Source of the DNA: Acinetobacter zhairuonensis
GTDB lineage: Bacteria; Pseudomonadota; Gammaproteobacteria; Pseudomonadales; Moraxellaceae
Direction of reading: 5' to 3'
NCBI RefSeq assembly: GCF_022601715.1
Contig: NZ_JAKVIM010000001.1
Coordinates: 124,001-188,000 of the forward strand
DNA: 64,000 nucleotides
Shown here: positions 62,692 to 64,000 of the stretch, piece after piece
Layout: each line of letters opens with the position of its first letter
Numbering within the stretch: the first letter of the stretch is position 1
Program-made: the position numbers and the translations under genes
Notes under the pieces: model-generated
Databases searched by the model: none
What the model saw: only the letters and a program-made list of their open reading frames with translations
Told to the model about the DNA's origin: nothing

Positions 62692-62701
62692 AGATACTCA
62701 A

Positions 62702-63502
62702 TTAGTTAAATTGAGAAAAATCAGGTTTACGCTTTTGCATAAAGGCAGCCACGGCTTCCATCATTTCTGGTGAGCCAACACGATCCATGAAAATTTCAGC
62801 TTCGTGATCAATCCAAGCTACAATTTCATTTACATTGTGCTTCATCAGGCTTTTAGATTGCACTAAAGACGCAAGAGGTAAAGCAGACAATTGTGCTGCT
62901 TTTTGGGCAGCTGTCGCATACACATCGTCTTCAATACTGTTCACAAGGTTTGCAGAAACAGCAGTTGCACTATCAAATTTTTGCGCAGTAAGTAGTAATT
63001 CTGCTGCTTTTAGATAGCCAGCTTGCTCAACCAATAATTTGCTTGAAGCACCTTCAGGCGATAAACCAAGGCTCACAAATGGAATTTGAAAGAGTGCAGT
63101 ATTGTCGCTATAAACTAAATCGCAATGTAAAAGTATCGTCACCCCAATCCCGATCGCCACACCGCGCACCGCAGCAATTAAGGGTTTAGAAAACTTTGCG
63201 GCAGATTTAAGTAGAATAAATGGAGGACCTTCAGATGCAGGAGCTTGACCTTTTTGAGCGGCATATTTCATAAAGTCTTGCATGTCATTGCCGGCAGTGA
63301 AATCTGCATCTTCACCACGTAAAATGACTACACGAACCTCTTTAGATTGGTCTGCTTCATCAAGGGCTTGGGCAATCCATAAATACAATTCACCATACAG
63401 TGCATTTTTCGCTTTTGGACGGTTAATGGCTAAAGTCAGAATACCATTGTCTAAATTTGCATTTAAATGTTCATGTGGTTGTTGAATACAACTGAGCGTC
63501 AT
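62702..63502 (-). CDS. Enoyl-CoA hydratase/isomerase family protein
   Basis: A crotonase-fold enzyme of 266 residues, probably hydrating or isomerising enoyl-CoA in fatty acid or aromatic breakdown; cytosolic. The oxyanion-hole blocks are DFTAGNDMQDF and AAVRGVAIGIGVTILLHCDLVY, followed by FQIPFVSLGLSPEGASS. A strong match to one substrate cannot be seen; delta3-enoyl isomerases of the ECI group read SPEG like this. It is divergent from nadM and transcribed alone. Confidence 0.83.
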   Translation of the reverse strand: MTLSCIQQPHEHLNANLDNGILTLAINRPKAKNALYGELYLWIAQALDEADQSKEVRVVILRGEDADFTAGNDMQDFMKYAAQKGQAPASEGPPFILLKSAAKFSKPLIAAVRGVAIGIGVTILLHCDLVYSDNTALFQIPFVSLGLSPEGASSKLLVEQAGYLKAAELLLTAQKFDSATAVSANLVNSIEDDVYATAAQKAAQLSALPLASLVQSKSLMKHNVNEIVAWIDHEAEIFMDRVGSPEMMEAVAAFMQKRKPDFSQFN

Positions 63503-63604
63503 CGTACTATCCTTGCTTTAAAATTTAATTAAAATTTATGTGCCATTATGTCGTATCTTTTGAAAAAACGGTGCAACTGATGAGTTCATAAAAATTCATT
63601 TCCT

Positions 63605-64000
63605 ATGAAACATACATTTGATTATCTGGTTTTTATTGGTCGTTTTCAGCCGTTTCACTTGGCACATATGCGTACCATACAAATAGCACTGGAACTGAGT
63701 GACTTTGTGATTTTGGCATTGGGTTCTGCGCAAATGGAACGCAATATTAAGAATCCATTTACCGCCCAAGAGCGCGAACAGATGATTTTATCGAATTTTT
63801 CTGAGGAAGATGCAGCGCGTATTCGCTTTGTGCACGTGATTGACGTTTATAACGATAAAAAATGGGTCAATTTGGTCAAAACCTTAGTGGCTGATGTGGT
63901 CCAATCTGAACATAAAGTGGGCTTGATTGGGCATTTTAAAGATGAATCTTCTTACTATTTAGAACTATTTCCAGAATGGGAAATGGTGGAAATTGATAGT
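63605..64000 (+). CDS. nadM: NMN adenylyltransferase NadM, 3' part missing
   Basis: The first 132 codons of the bifunctional NMN adenylyltransferase/ADP-ribose pyrophosphatase; the gene runs off the window end, so the Nudix half is not seen. It makes NAD from nicotinamide mononucleotide and ATP. The nucleotidyltransferase loop GRFQPFHLAHM (10-20; HLAH in place of the common HxGH) and the GSAQMERNIKNPFTAQEREQM block are NadM hallmarks. The ATG at 63605 has a weak ribosome site. It complements pnuC in pyridine salvage. Confidence 0.88.
   Translation, partial: MKHTFDYLVFIGRFQPFHLAHMRTIQIALELSDFVILALGSAQMERNIKNPFTAQEREQMILSNFSEEDAARIRFVHVIDVYNDKKWVNLVKTLVADVVQSEHKVGLIGHFKDESSYYLELFPEWEMVEIDS

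Noticed and set aside
1..64000. CRISPR arrays, insertion sequences, prophage, toxin-antitoxin or defence island
   Set aside because: I looked for direct repeats with spacers, transposase motifs and paired small toxin genes and saw none; the window is core chromosome.

Overview
The window looks like ordinary core chromosome of an Acinetobacter species. It is AT-rich, gene-dense and without phage genes, insertion sequences or CRISPR. Genus-level clues are a PirA/FepA-type receptor, ZigA-like and DUF3649/PepSY/DUF3325 iron genes, the long form of isocitrate lyase, and nadM and pnuC. The species cannot be named from sequence alone, and both ends cut through genes (a FadL-type porin at the left, nadM at the right).

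Layout. 1-5.3 kb: porin end, an allophanate hydrolase with a palindromic operator and a sigma-54-like promoter, a GntR regulator, and a COG0523 GTPase behind a Zur-box-like site. 5.3-12.5 kb: DctA carrier, YaeQ, FKBP isomerase, a membrane diguanylate cyclase, an acetyltransferase, PnuC and small unknown proteins. 12.5-21.6 kb: an unknown Rossmann-like protein, a rhomboid protease, NfuA, a Fur-box-preceded catecholate receptor, an unknown-protein/hydrolase pair, and a beta carbonic anhydrase. 21.6-29.9 kb: tesA facing the ybbA-ybbP transporter, a second rhomboid, mtgA, ppk and an atypical response regulator. 30.1-39.1 kb: three tRNA-Asn genes, sodB, a Nif3 protein, degS, a quinone oxidoreductase, a CorC-type membrane protein and a LysR regulator. 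39.7-48.9 kb: aceA, an acyltransferase, pdxB-epmA, cca and maeB. 49-55.3 kb: a GGDEF-EAL protein, rsmE, metF, a REP-like repeat, and ahcY behind an S-adenosylhomocysteine riboswitch. 55.6-64 kb: a C39-like protein, two exported unknowns, a Sel1 protein, the Fur-box DUF3649-PepSY-DUF3325 operon, a YqfO-like protein, a nitroreductase, an enoyl-CoA hydratase and the start of nadM.

How the genes work together. DctA (C4 uptake), AceA (glyoxylate shunt) and MaeB (malate to pyruvate) fit growth on acetate, fatty acids and dicarboxylates; the FadL-type porin and the enoyl-CoA hydratase would supply hydrophobic substrates. AhcY and MetF belong to the methyl cycle, with the riboswitch sensing its toxic by-product. 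The receptor at 16 kb and the PepSY operon at 59-61 kb carry equally good Fur-box matches and so probably form one iron-starvation response. PnuC and NadM both serve pyridine nucleotide salvage.

I did not find a clearly new multi-gene system. The most interesting signals are regulatory and structural: the riboswitch, the Zur-like box, the operator placed just after a sigma-54-like promoter, compensatory change between tRNA-Asn copies, a 132-bp multi-hairpin repeat, a terminator whose arm carries the cca ribosome binding site, and several proteins with changed key residues (Cca E21, the response regulator, the C39-like protein).
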